Positions 56,895-64,000 of a DNA stretch of 64,000 nt are shown here, piece by piece. Location of the stretch: contig NZ_MDGM01000012.1 of assembly GCF_002742285.1 (NCBI RefSeq), forward strand, positions 1,178,001 to 1,242,000. The letters run 5' to 3'. Made by a program: the position numbers and the translations under genes. Within the stretch, counting starts at the first letter, position 1, and each line of letters begins with the position of its first letter. Source of the DNA: Paramylibacter kogurei (lineage in GTDB: Bacteria > Pseudomonadota > Alphaproteobacteria > Rhodobacterales > Rhodobacteraceae). The notes under the pieces are model-generated. The model did not search any database. It was not told the origin of the DNA and saw only the letters and a list, made by a program, of their open reading frames with translations.

Positions 56895-57788
56895 ATGAGC
56901 AAATCAGCACAAGCCAAACAAATGGAAACAGGTGCGGGATTTATCGCAGCACTGGATCAAAGCGGTGGTTCAACGCCAAAGGCGCTCGCCCTTTATGGCA
57001 TTGGTGAAGATGGCTATGCCAATGACGCTGAAATGTACGATCTGATCCACGCGATGCGCGCACGTATCGCCACCGCCACTGCGTTTACAGGGGACAAGGT
57101 GATTGGTGCAATCCTGTTTGAAATGACAATGGATCGCGAAATCGACGGCATGCCAACGGCGCAATATATTTGGGAAAAACGTGGTGTGGTGCCATTTTTA
57201 AAGGTCGACAAAGGGCTAGAGGCCGACACAGATGGCGTTCAGTTAATGAAACCCATTGATGGTCTGTCCGATACGCTCGCGCGTGCGAACAAGGCTGGAA
57301 TTTTTGGCACGAAAATGCGTTCCGTTATCAGCGCGGCACATCCCGACGCAATTGATGCTATTGTGTCTCAGCAATTTGACATCGGCAAAGAAATCATCGC
57401 CGCAGGATTGATGCCAATCCTTGAACCTGAAATCACAATTTCCATTGATGATAAATCCCAAGCCGAAGATATGCTGCGCGACAGCATTGCAAAACATCTG
57501 GCCGATCTTCCCAAAAATCAGAAAATCATGCTAAAACTCACTCTGCCAGAAACGCCAAATCAGTATAAATCCCTGATCGATCACCCACAGGTGATGCGCG
57601 TTGTTGCCCTATCTGGTGGATATAGCCGCGAACAGGCCAATGCGAAACTTGCACAAAACGCCGGAATGATTGCCAGTTTTTCACGCGCATTAAGCGAAGG
57701 ATTGAGCGCAGATCAATCTGATGAAGACTTTAACGCGACGATTGCGGCCACGATTGATGAAATCACAGCGGCATCAAACGCAGGCTAA
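56895..57788 (+). CDS. fba: class I fructose-bisphosphate aldolase
   Basis: This is a 297-residue Schiff-base (class I) aldolase. The N-terminus (GAGFIAALDQSGGSTPKALALYG) and FLKVDKGLE, FGTKMRSVI and ILEPEITI segments match the class I family of Alphaproteobacteria rather than metal-dependent class II. AAGGGGATCACC precedes the ATG. It ends the gap-pgk-fba series with a strong terminator. Confidence 0.95.
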   Translation: MSKSAQAKQMETGAGFIAALDQSGGSTPKALALYGIGEDGYANDAEMYDLIHAMRARIATATAFTGDKVIGAILFEMTMDREIDGMPTAQYIWEKRGVVPFLKVDKGLEADTDGVQLMKPIDGLSDTLARANKAGIFGTKMRSVISAAHPDAIDAIVSQQFDIGKEIIAAGLMPILEPEITISIDDKSQAEDMLRDSIAKHLADLPKNQKIMLKLTLPETPNQYKSLIDHPQVMRVVALSGGYSREQANAKLAQNAGMIASFSRALSEGLSADQSDEDFNATIAATIDEITAASNAG

Positions 57789-57812
57789 CCATCCGAAATA
57801 CCTTGTTTTATT

Positions 57813-57842
57813 GGGGTTTGCATCGGCGAGCCCCATTTTTTT
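57813..57842 (+). terminator. Rho-independent terminator after fba
   Basis: GGGGTTTGC (57813-57821) pairs with GCGAGCCCC (57826-57834), nine pairs including two wobbles, around ATCG. Seven T residues follow after one A. Confidence 0.85.
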
Positions 57843-57843
57843 C

Positions 57844-57895
57844 GAATCAGACGCATTTTTGGGATTCACATTGCGAATCACTTGCCCTATGATTC
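57844..57895. promoter_or_regulatory. cluster of four GANTC (CcrM) sites upstream of ftsB
   Basis: GAATC (57844), GATTC (57863), GAATC (57875) and GATTC (57891) occur in 52 bp directly upstream of the ftsB start at 57934. CcrM methylates GANTC in Alphaproteobacteria and, with GcrA, times cell-cycle genes. One site per about 256 bp is expected by chance. A TATAAC-like -10 follows at 57899. Confidence 0.6.
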
Positions 57896-57933
57896 GGGTA
57901 TAACCAGCACAAAGACTGGCGTTGAGGCAAAGA

Positions 57934-58239
57934 ATGAAGGTAATACGAAATTCACGTATTGGACTAGGGGCGGCGATCTTTTTCGCCGCCATTCTTTCGT
58001 TGTCTGCATATTTTGTTTTTGCCGCAATCCAAGGTGATTTTGGTCACTTCCAACGTGTTCAGATCGAGGCAGAAGAACAATTGTTAACACAACAATTGGC
58101 TGAACTGCGCAAGCAACGCGAAGGTATCGCCAATAAAACGCACCGTATGTCGGATGATTATCTGGATTTGGATTTGCTGGATGAACAGGCGCGAAAATTG
58201 CTTGGCATGGCGCGCCCTGACGAAGTAATCATTCGTTAA
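57934..58239 (+). CDS. ftsB: septum formation initiator FtsB/DivIC
   Basis: This is a 101-residue bitopic divisome protein with an N-terminal membrane helix (about 9-31), a coiled coil (QIEAEEQLLTQQLAELRKQREGI) and a C-terminal DLDLLDEQARKLLGMARPDEVII segment typical of FtsB in Alphaproteobacteria. GAGG precedes the ATG. It is upstream of pdhA, a conserved order in the group. Confidence 0.93.
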   Translation: MKVIRNSRIGLGAAIFFAAILSLSAYFVFAAIQGDFGHFQRVQIEAEEQLLTQQLAELRKQREGIANKTHRMSDDYLDLDLLDEQARKLLGMARPDEVIIR

Positions 58240-58248
58240 TCATCCCAA

Positions 58249-58293
58249 ATATCATTTGTTTTCAATGATATAACCTAACGTCAAAAATGACGT
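58249..58293. promoter_or_regulatory. two inverted repeats upstream of the pdhA promoter
   Basis: ATATCATT (58249-58256) and AATGATAT (58264-58271) form an 8-bp dyad with a 7-base spacer. ACGTCA (58278-58283) and TGACGT (58288-58293) form a 6-bp dyad with AAAA between. They lie in the 118-bp region between ftsB and pdhA; neither has a T tract, so both look like protein-binding sites. Confidence 0.45.
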
Positions 58294-58317
58294 GCGTTTT
58301 CCGATTGCTTCGCATAT

Positions 58318-58343
58318 AATATAGTTTAACGTTAAACTATATT
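58318..58343. promoter_or_regulatory. 26-bp perfect palindrome over the pdhA promoter
   Basis: The sequence is perfectly self-complementary from 58318 to 58343 with centre AACGTT. It overlaps a consensus TATAAT at 58315-58320 and ends 14 bases before the pdhA ATG. A bound protein would block RNA polymerase, so it is a strong candidate operator of the pyruvate dehydrogenase operon. Confidence 0.7.
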
Positions 58344-58357
58344 CCTTGGGGTATTCT

Positions 58358-59347
58358 ATGGCTGCAAAAAAACCCACGTCTGGTGCCAATGTTTCTGGCG
58401 ACGAGCTTTTACATTATTACCGTGAAATGTTGATGATCCGCCGTTTCGAAGAAAAAGCAGGTCAACTATATGGTATGGGTCAAATCGGCGGGTTCTGCCA
58501 TTTGTATATCGGCCAAGAAGCTGTTGTTGTTGGCATCGAAGCCGCCGCCAAAGAAGGCGATAGCCGCCTTACCTCTTATCGTGATCACGGTCATATGTTG
58601 GCCTGTGGCATGGATCCCAAAGGTGTCATGGCCGAACTAACCGGCCGCGAAGATGGCTATTCCAAGGGTAAAGGCGGCTCAATGCACATGTTTAGTGCCG
58701 AGAAAAAATTCTATGGTGGGCACGGCATTGTGGCCGCACAAGTCCCAATCGGTGCAGGTCTTGCATTTGCCAATAAATACAAGGGCGAAGACACCGTTTC
58801 ATTCACCTATTTTGGTGATGGCGCTGCCAACCAAGGCCAAGTTTACGAAAGCTTCAACATGGCCGCGCTGTGGAAATTGCCTGTGATTTTCGTGGTGGAA
58901 AACAACCAATACGCCATGGGGACAAGCCAAAAACGTTCCGCATCTACCCCCGATTTTTACACACGGGGCGAAGCATTCGGCATTCCAGGTGCTGCGGTTG
59001 ATGGCATGAATGTTTTGGCCGTCAAAGCCGCCGCAGAAGAGGCCGTCGCCCATTGTCGCGCAGGCAAAGGCCCCTATGTGATGGAGGTGAAAACCTATCG
59101 CTATCGCGGGCATTCGATGTCTGACCCGGCCAAATATCGTTCACGCGAAGAGGTGCAAAAGGTCAAGCAAAACCAAGACCCAATCGATATGGTAAAAGAA
59201 ATGATCGCACAGGGAAAACACGCCAGTGCAGATGATTTGAAAGCAATCGACAAAGAAATCAAAAAAGTTGTGCAAGAGGCCGCGGATTTCGCAGTCGAAA
59301 GCCCAGAGCCATCCGTGGATGAGCTTTACACTGACATTTACGCGTAA
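58358..59347 (+). CDS. pdhA: pyruvate dehydrogenase E1 alpha subunit
   Basis: This is the alpha subunit of the TPP-dependent E1 of pyruvate dehydrogenase, 329 residues. The TPP motif GDGAANQGQVYESFNMAALW...VVENN and the loop YRYRGHSMSDPAKYRS are intact. The ATG at 58358 is preceded by TTGGGG. It begins pdhA-pdhB-pdhC; no E3 (lpd) gene follows within the window. Confidence 0.97.
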   Translation: MAAKKPTSGANVSGDELLHYYREMLMIRRFEEKAGQLYGMGQIGGFCHLYIGQEAVVVGIEAAAKEGDSRLTSYRDHGHMLACGMDPKGVMAELTGREDGYSKGKGGSMHMFSAEKKFYGGHGIVAAQVPIGAGLAFANKYKGEDTVSFTYFGDGAANQGQVYESFNMAALWKLPVIFVVENNQYAMGTSQKRSASTPDFYTRGEAFGIPGAAVDGMNVLAVKAAAEEAVAHCRAGKGPYVMEVKTYRYRGHSMSDPAKYRSREEVQKVKQNQDPIDMVKEMIAQGKHASADDLKAIDKEIKKVVQEAADFAVESPEPSVDELYTDIYA

Positions 59348-59359
59348 GGGAAAAATATC

Positions 59360-60739
59360 ATGGCAATTCAAATCCTTATGCCTGCATTGTCGCCGACAAT
59401 GGAAGAAGGCACATTGGCAAAATGGACTGTGAAAGAAGGCGACACAGTTGAAAGCGGCCAGATCATGGCCGAAATCGAAACAGACAAGGCGACGATGGAA
59501 TTCGAGGCAGTCGACGAAGGTGTGATTGGTAAATTGCTCGTCGCCGAAGGCACCGCCAATGTCAAAGTGAATACCCCCATCGCCGTTCTGTTAGAAGAAG
59601 GCGAAGATGCATCCGCCGCAGACAGCGCAGAACCTGCCAAATCTGATGATACGTCAAGCGATACTTCAAACGATAACGCCAGCGACGATGCACCAAAAGC
59701 TGTTGCAAAACCCGCCGCTCAAGAAATCGCAATGGAAGAGGTGCCAGAGGGCACGACATACACATCAACAACCGTGCGCCAAGCATTGCGCGATGCAATG
59801 GCCGAAGAAATGCGCGCCGACGAAACCGTATTTTTGATGGGCGAAGAAGTTGCCGAATATCAAGGTGCATACAAGGTTTCGCAAGGATTGCTTGATGAAT
59901 TTGGTGAAAAGCGCGTGATTGACACGCCGATCACCGAACATGGCTTTGCTGGTTTGGGTGTGGGTGCGGCCTTTGGCGGGCTGAAACCCATCGTTGAATT
60001 TATGACATTCAACTTTGCGATGCAGGCGATTGACCACATCATCAACTCTGCCGCCAAAACACTTTATATGTCTGGTGGTCAAATGGGTGCACCGATGGTG
60101 TTTCGCGGACCAAACGGTGCCGCCGCACGTGTGGGCGCACAACACAGCCATGATTACGCCGCGTGGTACGCTCAAATTCCAGGGCTCAAGGTTGTGATGC
60201 CCTACTCCGCCGCAGATGCCAAAGGTTTGTTAAAATCTGCAATCCGCGATCCAAACCCTGTGATCTTTTTGGAAAATGAAATTCTATATGGTCAATCTTT
60301 TGATGTGCCTGATCTGGATGATTTCACGGTACCAATCGGCAAGGCACGCATCTGGCGCGAAGGTGAAGATGTAACTTTGGTTAGCTTTGGCATCGGCATG
60401 AAATACGCATTAGAAGCAGCCGATAAATTGGCCGAAGAAGGCATCAGCGCCGAAGTGATCGATCTGCGTTCGTTGCGGCCGATTGATTACGATACATTGC
60501 TCGACTCGGTCAAAAAAACCAACCGCTGTGTCACCATCGAAGAAGGTTTCCCAGTGGCATCCATTGGCAATCACTTGTCCGCTGTGATTATGGAACGTGC
60601 ATTTGATTATCTTGATGCGCCTGTCATCAATTGCACAGGCAAGGATGTTCCGATGCCTTACGCTGCAAATCTTGAAAAACTGGCACTTGTCACCACCGCC
60701 GAGGTTATCGACGCGGTGAAACAAGTCACCTATCGTTAA
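59360..60739 (+). CDS. pdhB: pyruvate dehydrogenase E1 beta subunit with lipoyl domain
   Basis: This is a 459-residue E1 beta with an extra N-terminal lipoyl domain (about 1-80, lipoyl Lys43 in [10 protein letters not shown]), a flexible acidic linker (80-130) and the E1 beta catalytic domain ([44 protein letters not shown]). The lipoylated E1 beta form is characteristic of Alphaproteobacteria. Its lipoyl domain is nearly identical to that of pdhC. Confidence 0.97.
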   Translation: MAIQILMPALSPTMEEGTLAKWTVKEGDTVESGQIMAEIETDKATMEFEAVDEGVIGKLLVAEGTANVKVNTPIAVLLEEGEDASAADSAEPAKSDDTSSDTSNDNASDDAPKAVAKPAAQEIAMEEVPEGTTYTSTTVRQALRDAMAEEMRADETVFLMGEEVAEYQGAYKVSQGLLDEFGEKRVIDTPITEHGFAGLGVGAAFGGLKPIVEFMTFNFAMQAIDHIINSAAKTLYMSGGQMGAPMVFRGPNGAAARVGAQHSHDYAAWYAQIPGLKVVMPYSAADAKGLLKSAIRDPNPVIFLENEILYGQSFDVPDLDDFTVPIGKARIWREGEDVTLVSFGIGMKYALEAADKLAEEGISAEVIDLRSLRPIDYDTLLDSVKKTNRCVTIEEGFPVASIGNHLSAVIMERAFDYLDAPVINCTGKDVPMPYAANLEKLALVTTAEVIDAVKQVTYR

Positions 60740-60750
60740 GGGGAAAAGAC

Positions 60751-62043
60751 ATGGCAATTCAAATACTTATGCCCGCACTATCGCCAACGATGGAAGAGGG
60801 TACATTGGCAAAATGGCTGGTCAAAGAAGGGGACACCGTTGAAAGCGGTGACATCCTAGCCGAAATCGAAACAGACAAGGCAACGATGGAATTCGAAGCT
60901 GTCGATGAAGGTGTGATTGGCAAAATTTTGGTCGCCGAGGGTAGTGCAGGCGTAAAGGTTAACGATCCCATCGCCGTGTTGCTCGAAGACGGCGAAGATG
61001 CCTCTGCGGCGGACAATGCAAAGTCTGCCCCTGCCCCAAAAGCAGAGGAAAAACCCGCTGAAGAAAAACCTGATACCGCGAAAGAGGCCGCCGCACCCAA
61101 GAAAGCAGAGCCCGCAACACCTGCGCCAACAACAGACAAAGGCGATCGTGTTTTCGCAACACCACTGGCGCGGCGCATTGCGGCGGACAAAGGCATTGAT
61201 CTGAAATCAATTAATGGTTCCGGCCCCAAGGGGCGCATCGTAAAGGCCAATGTCGAAAATGCCAAACCAGGTGCGGCCCCTGCCCCAGCCGCCTCTGCCA
61301 GCCTTGCGCAATCGCCAAGCGCGGATCAGGTAAAGGCAATGTATCAAGATCGCGAATTCGAAGAAGTCGCACTTGATGGCATGCGCAAAACCATCGCTGC
61401 ACGCCTAACAGAGGCGAAACAAACCGTCCCGCATTTTTATCTGCGCCGTGGCATCAAGTTGGACAAACTTTTATCAACGCGTGCTGAAATTAACGCAGGG
61501 CTTGCCGAAAGTGGCGTGAAACTGTCGGTAAATGATTTCATCATCAAAGCCTGCGCGAAAGCCTTGCAAGATGTGCCAGACGCCAATGTGGTTTGGGCCG
61601 ATGATCGAATCTTGAAATTGGATGCTTCAGACGTGGCCGTGGCCGTGGCGATCGAGGGTGGTCTTTTCACCCCCGTTATTCGCGACAGCGACACCAAAAC
61701 CCTATCGACCATTTCCGCCGAAATGAAAGATTTGGCGGGCCGCGCGCGTGACCGCAAATTGGCACCCCATGAATATCAAGGCGGAAGCTTTGCTATTTCC
61801 AACCTTGGCATGATGGGTATCGAAAACTTTGACGCGGTGATTAACCCGCCACACGGGTCAATCTTGGCCGTGGGCGCTGGCATGAAAAAACCAGTTGTTG
61901 GCGACGATGGATCTGTTTCTGTTGCCACTGTAATGTCTGTTACACTTTCCGTCGATCACCGTGCCATTGATGGTGCGCTGGGGGCCACATTCCTCGATGC
62001 AATTGTGCGTTATTTGGAAAACCCGCTGACAATTTTTGCTTAA
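60751..62043 (+). CDS. pdhC: dihydrolipoyl acetyltransferase E2
   Basis: This is the 430-residue E2 core. The lipoyl domain (about 1-80) is followed by an Ala/Pro/Lys-rich linker, a peripheral-subunit-binding domain (about 130-165, [30 protein letters not shown]) and a catalytic domain ending in [13 protein letters not shown] with the active-site His and Asp. It is coupled after pdhB with GGGGAAA as ribosome-binding site, and a terminator follows. Confidence 0.97.
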   Translation: MAIQILMPALSPTMEEGTLAKWLVKEGDTVESGDILAEIETDKATMEFEAVDEGVIGKILVAEGSAGVKVNDPIAVLLEDGEDASAADNAKSAPAPKAEEKPAEEKPDTAKEAAAPKKAEPATPAPTTDKGDRVFATPLARRIAADKGIDLKSINGSGPKGRIVKANVENAKPGAAPAPAASASLAQSPSADQVKAMYQDREFEEVALDGMRKTIAARLTEAKQTVPHFYLRRGIKLDKLLSTRAEINAGLAESGVKLSVNDFIIKACAKALQDVPDANVVWADDRILKLDASDVAVAVAIEGGLFTPVIRDSDTKTLSTISAEMKDLAGRARDRKLAPHEYQGGSFAISNLGMMGIENFDAVINPPHGSILAVGAGMKKPVVGDDGSVSVATVMSVTLSVDHRAIDGALGATFLDAIVRYLENPLTIFA

Positions 62044-62064
62044 AAAATACCAAAACCAATTCCA

Positions 62065-62091
62065 AGCCTCGCATTTTTGCGGGGCTTTTTT
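62065..62091 (+). terminator. Rho-independent terminator after pdhC
   Basis: AGCCTCGC (62065-62072) pairs with GCGGGGCT (62079-62086), with one G-T pair, around ATTTTT and runs into a T tract. Confidence 0.85.
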
Positions 62092-62114
62092 ATTGCCGCA
62101 AAATCGCAAGATAC

Positions 62115-62129
62115 TTGATTAATAATCAA
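62115..62129. promoter_or_regulatory. 15-bp dyad upstream of the 62174 gene
   Basis: TTGATTA (62115-62121) and TAATCAA (62123-62129) flank one A, and the outer GCAAG (62106) and CTTGC (62133) add an outer dyad. It resembles an FNR half-site pair but with 5 rather than 4 spacer bases. Confidence 0.35.
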
Positions 62130-62173
62130 TAACTTGCAAACCTATCCCAAGCATTAGCAAAAGGTTTCATGGA

Positions 62174-62737
62174 TTGTCACAGTTTGAGCAAGGCGTTGTT
62201 TTAGGTGCGAGTATCCTCAGCCTTGTTTGGCTCGCGACACGAATTTTGGATTATTGGCTCAAGGCACGAAGCCGCCGCGCCGCAAATAAAAATTTCATTC
62301 GATTGCTCTTTGCCGAAATTGATTTCAACGCCAAGGATTTGTTGTTTTTCATCGAATCCTCGCGCAATTTAGATGCCTTGAAACAGGCGTTATTGAATGA
62401 TGATAATCTTGTGCCACATATCACCGATGCGCATCACGATATCATCTTTAAACAAAATATTGATAAGCTTCCCGCGATCACGGATGATCTGATTGCGAAA
62501 ATCGTACTGTTTTATGGATTGCTCGACAAAATCAGTGGCCAAGTGGCCGGATTGAACATGCCCAGCTTCAAAACCGTTTCCCCAGATGGGCAGTTCAAAG
62601 CAATACAGCATATTTTCGTCAATGCACGCGAAGCAGAGGACGTTGGTAAACAAATTTTAAAAGAATTTTCGCAGCGATATAAATCGCTGCAATTACACAG
62701 ACAGTTTCGCAGCCACCGTTCTTCGGTGCGCTACTAA
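62174..62737 (+). CDS. hypothetical membrane-anchored protein
   Basis: This is a 187-residue protein with one N-terminal membrane helix (about 8-26) and a mostly helical cytosolic domain (RLLFAEIDFNAKDLLFFIES ... ITDDLIAKIVLFYGLLDKIS). The start is taken as TTG 62174 with AAAGG 10 bases before it; no ATG fits. No domain is recognised. It stands alone between the pdh operon and convergent cysE. Confidence 0.7.
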   Translation: MSQFEQGVVLGASILSLVWLATRILDYWLKARSRRAANKNFIRLLFAEIDFNAKDLLFFIESSRNLDALKQALLNDDNLVPHITDAHHDIIFKQNIDKLPAITDDLIAKIVLFYGLLDKISGQVAGLNMPSFKTVSPDGQFKAIQHIFVNAREAEDVGKQILKEFSQRYKSLQLHRQFRSHRSSVRY

Positions 62738-62821
62738 AAAACGATGGGTTCAGGGCCGCACATATCGTATCTCTCTTGTTTCATAACTATAATATAGGCC
62801 AAATTCGCGAATTTTCAAGAT

Positions 62822-63643
62822 TTATTCAATCTCATCACAGCCTGTGAAATAGTGATCCATGCTTTGTGATGGCTGATCACAGCCTGCTTCGCCAACAACT
62901 TTGGCAGGAACACCTGCAACTGTTTTACAGGCGGGAACTTCCTTTAAAACAACGGAACCCGCTGCGATTTTGCTGCAATGTCCAATGGTGATATTGCCCA
63001 AAACTTTGGCCCCTGCACCAATCAAAACGCCGTCTTCGATTGTTGGATGACGCACACCATCAGCCTTGCCCGTACCGCCAAGCGTCACAGAATGTAACAT
63101 GGATACATTGTCACCAACCACGGCCGTTTCACCAATGACTACGGAATGGGCATGGTCAATCATGATCCCCTGCCCGATTTTTGCACCTGGATGGATATCC
63201 ACGCCATAAACTTCGGATGCGCGCATTTGGAAAAAATATGCCATTTCATTGCGCCCATGTTGCCAGAGCCAATGTGCAATACGATAGGACTGTACAGCTT
63301 GATAGCCTTTGAAAAACAACAATGGCTGAATGAATGTATGGCACGCAGGATCACGATCAAACACAGCCACAATATCCGCACGCGCCGCACGCGCGATGGA
63401 CTTATCGCTTGCCAATGCTTCATCCGCAATTTCACGCAAAATCTGCGCTGGCATTTCGTCAGATGACAGTTTTAATGCAATGCGATAGCTCAGCGCCTTT
63501 GAAAAACGCGCATGGTGCAAAACTGATGAATGGACCAATCCGCCCAAAATCGGTTCTTTGGCGATCAATTCGCCTGCTTCGCCAACAATGCGTTCCCAAA
63601 CAGGATCAACCTGCGTGATGTTTTTCTTTGCGACTTCTGCCAT
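62822..63643 (-). CDS. cysE: serine O-acetyltransferase
   Basis: This enzyme acetylates L-serine with acetyl-CoA, the first step of cysteine synthesis. It has 273 residues with an N-terminal helical domain and a C-terminal left-handed beta-helix of hexapeptide repeats (GVDIHPGAKIGQGIMIDHAHSVVIGETAVVGDNV, positions about 147-180; IGAGAKVLGNITIG). The catalytic His lies in DHAHSVVIGE. It complements the sulfate-assimilation block upstream. Confidence 0.96.
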   Translation of the reverse strand: MAEVAKKNITQVDPVWERIVGEAGELIAKEPILGGLVHSSVLHHARFSKALSYRIALKLSSDEMPAQILREIADEALASDKSIARAARADIVAVFDRDPACHTFIQPLLFFKGYQAVQSYRIAHWLWQHGRNEMAYFFQMRASEVYGVDIHPGAKIGQGIMIDHAHSVVIGETAVVGDNVSMLHSVTLGGTGKADGVRHPTIEDGVLIGAGAKVLGNITIGHCSKIAAGSVVLKEVPACKTVAGVPAKVVGEAGCDQPSQSMDHYFTGCDEIE

Positions 63644-63707
63644 AACATGTCCTTTGCTTTCACGTCTTTATACAACATTGCCCCAAAGGATTACAATATC
63701 ATGTCAA

Positions 63708-64000
63708 TCACAGGTTTTTGTGCAGTTTTCGTGCCTGATGTGCCCGCATTTTGTCCTGCATTTTAGCAAGAACCATCAAAAAACACTGTCCGAACTCAAT
63801 ATCGGACATGTTGCGTTGTGGTTTCATTTCAAACAAACAAGCGGCCCCGCGCAATGTGCCATCACCAAAAAGCAGATTTTTGCGGCCAAGTCTGCGGCGC
63901 AACTTATCCCCAAGATGCGCGATTTCGAACAACGTTGTGATCATTTGATCGCGCTGTTCTGTGGGCACGCATAATAAAACACGTGCCGCGGCCACGATGT
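63708..64000 (-). CDS. conserved hypothetical protein, 5' end beyond the window
   Basis: At least 97 codons remain open to the window edge, so the gene is probably partial at its 5' end; an in-frame GTG lies at 63995. The sequence (AAARVLLCVPTEQRDQMI ... GDKLRRRLGRKNLLFGDGTLRGAAC ... FLMVLAKMQ) resembles a short hypothetical family I recall from Rhodobacterales (possibly DUF7742). The function is unknown. It lies on the same strand as cysE, 64 bases upstream of it. Confidence 0.6.
   Translation of the reverse strand, partial: IVAAARVLLCVPTEQRDQMITTLFEIAHLGDKLRRRLGRKNLLFGDGTLRGAACLFEMKPQRNMSDIEFGQCFLMVLAKMQDKMRAHQARKLHKNL

Noticed and set aside
60759..61265. 168-codon hydrophobic frame on the - strand
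   Set aside because: It is antisense to the lipoyl domain and Ala/Pro linker of pdhC; low-complexity Ser/Ala content follows from that linker. The matching frame at 59368-59640 in pdhB is likewise rejected.
62115..62129. Canonical FNR box
   Set aside because: Spacing between TTGAT and ATCAA is five bases, not four, so I list it only as an unassigned dyad.

Overview
The window looks like a chromosomal segment from a moderately AT-rich alphaproteobacterium, most likely of the order Rhodobacterales. The reasons are: a circularly permuted two-piece tmRNA gene, C4-pathway 5-aminolevulinate synthase (hemA), a cysG-DUF2849-cysI-cysH-DUF934-fpr block, an alpha-type SspB, a ZauP/ZapA pair, ThyX, a PDH E1-beta with its own lipoyl domain, and clustered GANTC (CcrM) sites. 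Almost all of it is dense housekeeping sequence. I see no prophage, insertion sequence, CRISPR array, rRNA or tRNA.

Layout. 0-1 kb: AT-rich non-coding DNA and two tandem paralogous small membrane proteins. 1-4.3 kb: ndk, an ABC-F ATPase, marC and an orphan membrane-anchor-like ORF. 4.3-13.7 kb: holC-pepA, diverging from the outer-membrane biogenesis operon lptF-lptG-lptD-surA-pdxA-rsmA. 13.7-19.7 kb: DUF4167, prfA-prmC, a DUF1499 gene, ispG and a RodZ-like gene. 19.7-24.2 kb: hemA with a MarR regulator, sdhE, an aspartate aminotransferase and an Lrp regulator. 24.3-29.8 kb: the assimilatory sulfate/sulfite block ending in ferredoxin-NADP reductase. 29.9-32.5 kb: a bufferin-type RiPP operon (bufA-bufB-bufC-doxX). 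33.2-36.3 kb: the most RNA- and repeat-rich part, with a structured leader before cspA, an 11-bp tandem repeat, GC-rich hairpins, a zinc-ribbon membrane protein after thyX, and the permuted ssrA. 36.3-41.1 kb: aqpZ, sspB, arsR-arsH, fumC and small proteins. 41.1-45 kb: a cytochrome P450/hydrolase pair, tusA and a LysR regulator. 45.1-50.8 kb: a candidate anti-Shine-Dalgarno sRNA, a quinone-oxidoreductase-like protein, purL, an FAD monooxygenase, bolA and grxD. 50.8-58.2 kb: zapA/zauP, then tkt-gap-pgk-fba and ftsB. 58.3-62 kb: pdhA-pdhB-pdhC. 62-64 kb: a hypothetical membrane protein, cysE and the 3' part of a conserved small gene.

How it fits together. Carbon flow (tkt, gap, pgk, fba, pdhABC, fumC) is concentrated at 52-62 kb. 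It carries striking promoter dyads: two TAGCGCTA operators 21 bp apart before gap, and a 26-bp perfect palindrome over the pdhA -10 region. Sulfur supply is split between the cys block, cysE and tusA. Ribosome rescue (ssrA) and its ClpXP adaptor (sspB) lie 0.85 kb apart. The least understood and most interesting items are the bufferin operon, the sRNA candidate at 45.1 kb, the RNA/repeat cluster at 33.3-34.1 kb, the GANTC cluster before ftsB, and the tandem small membrane proteins at the start.
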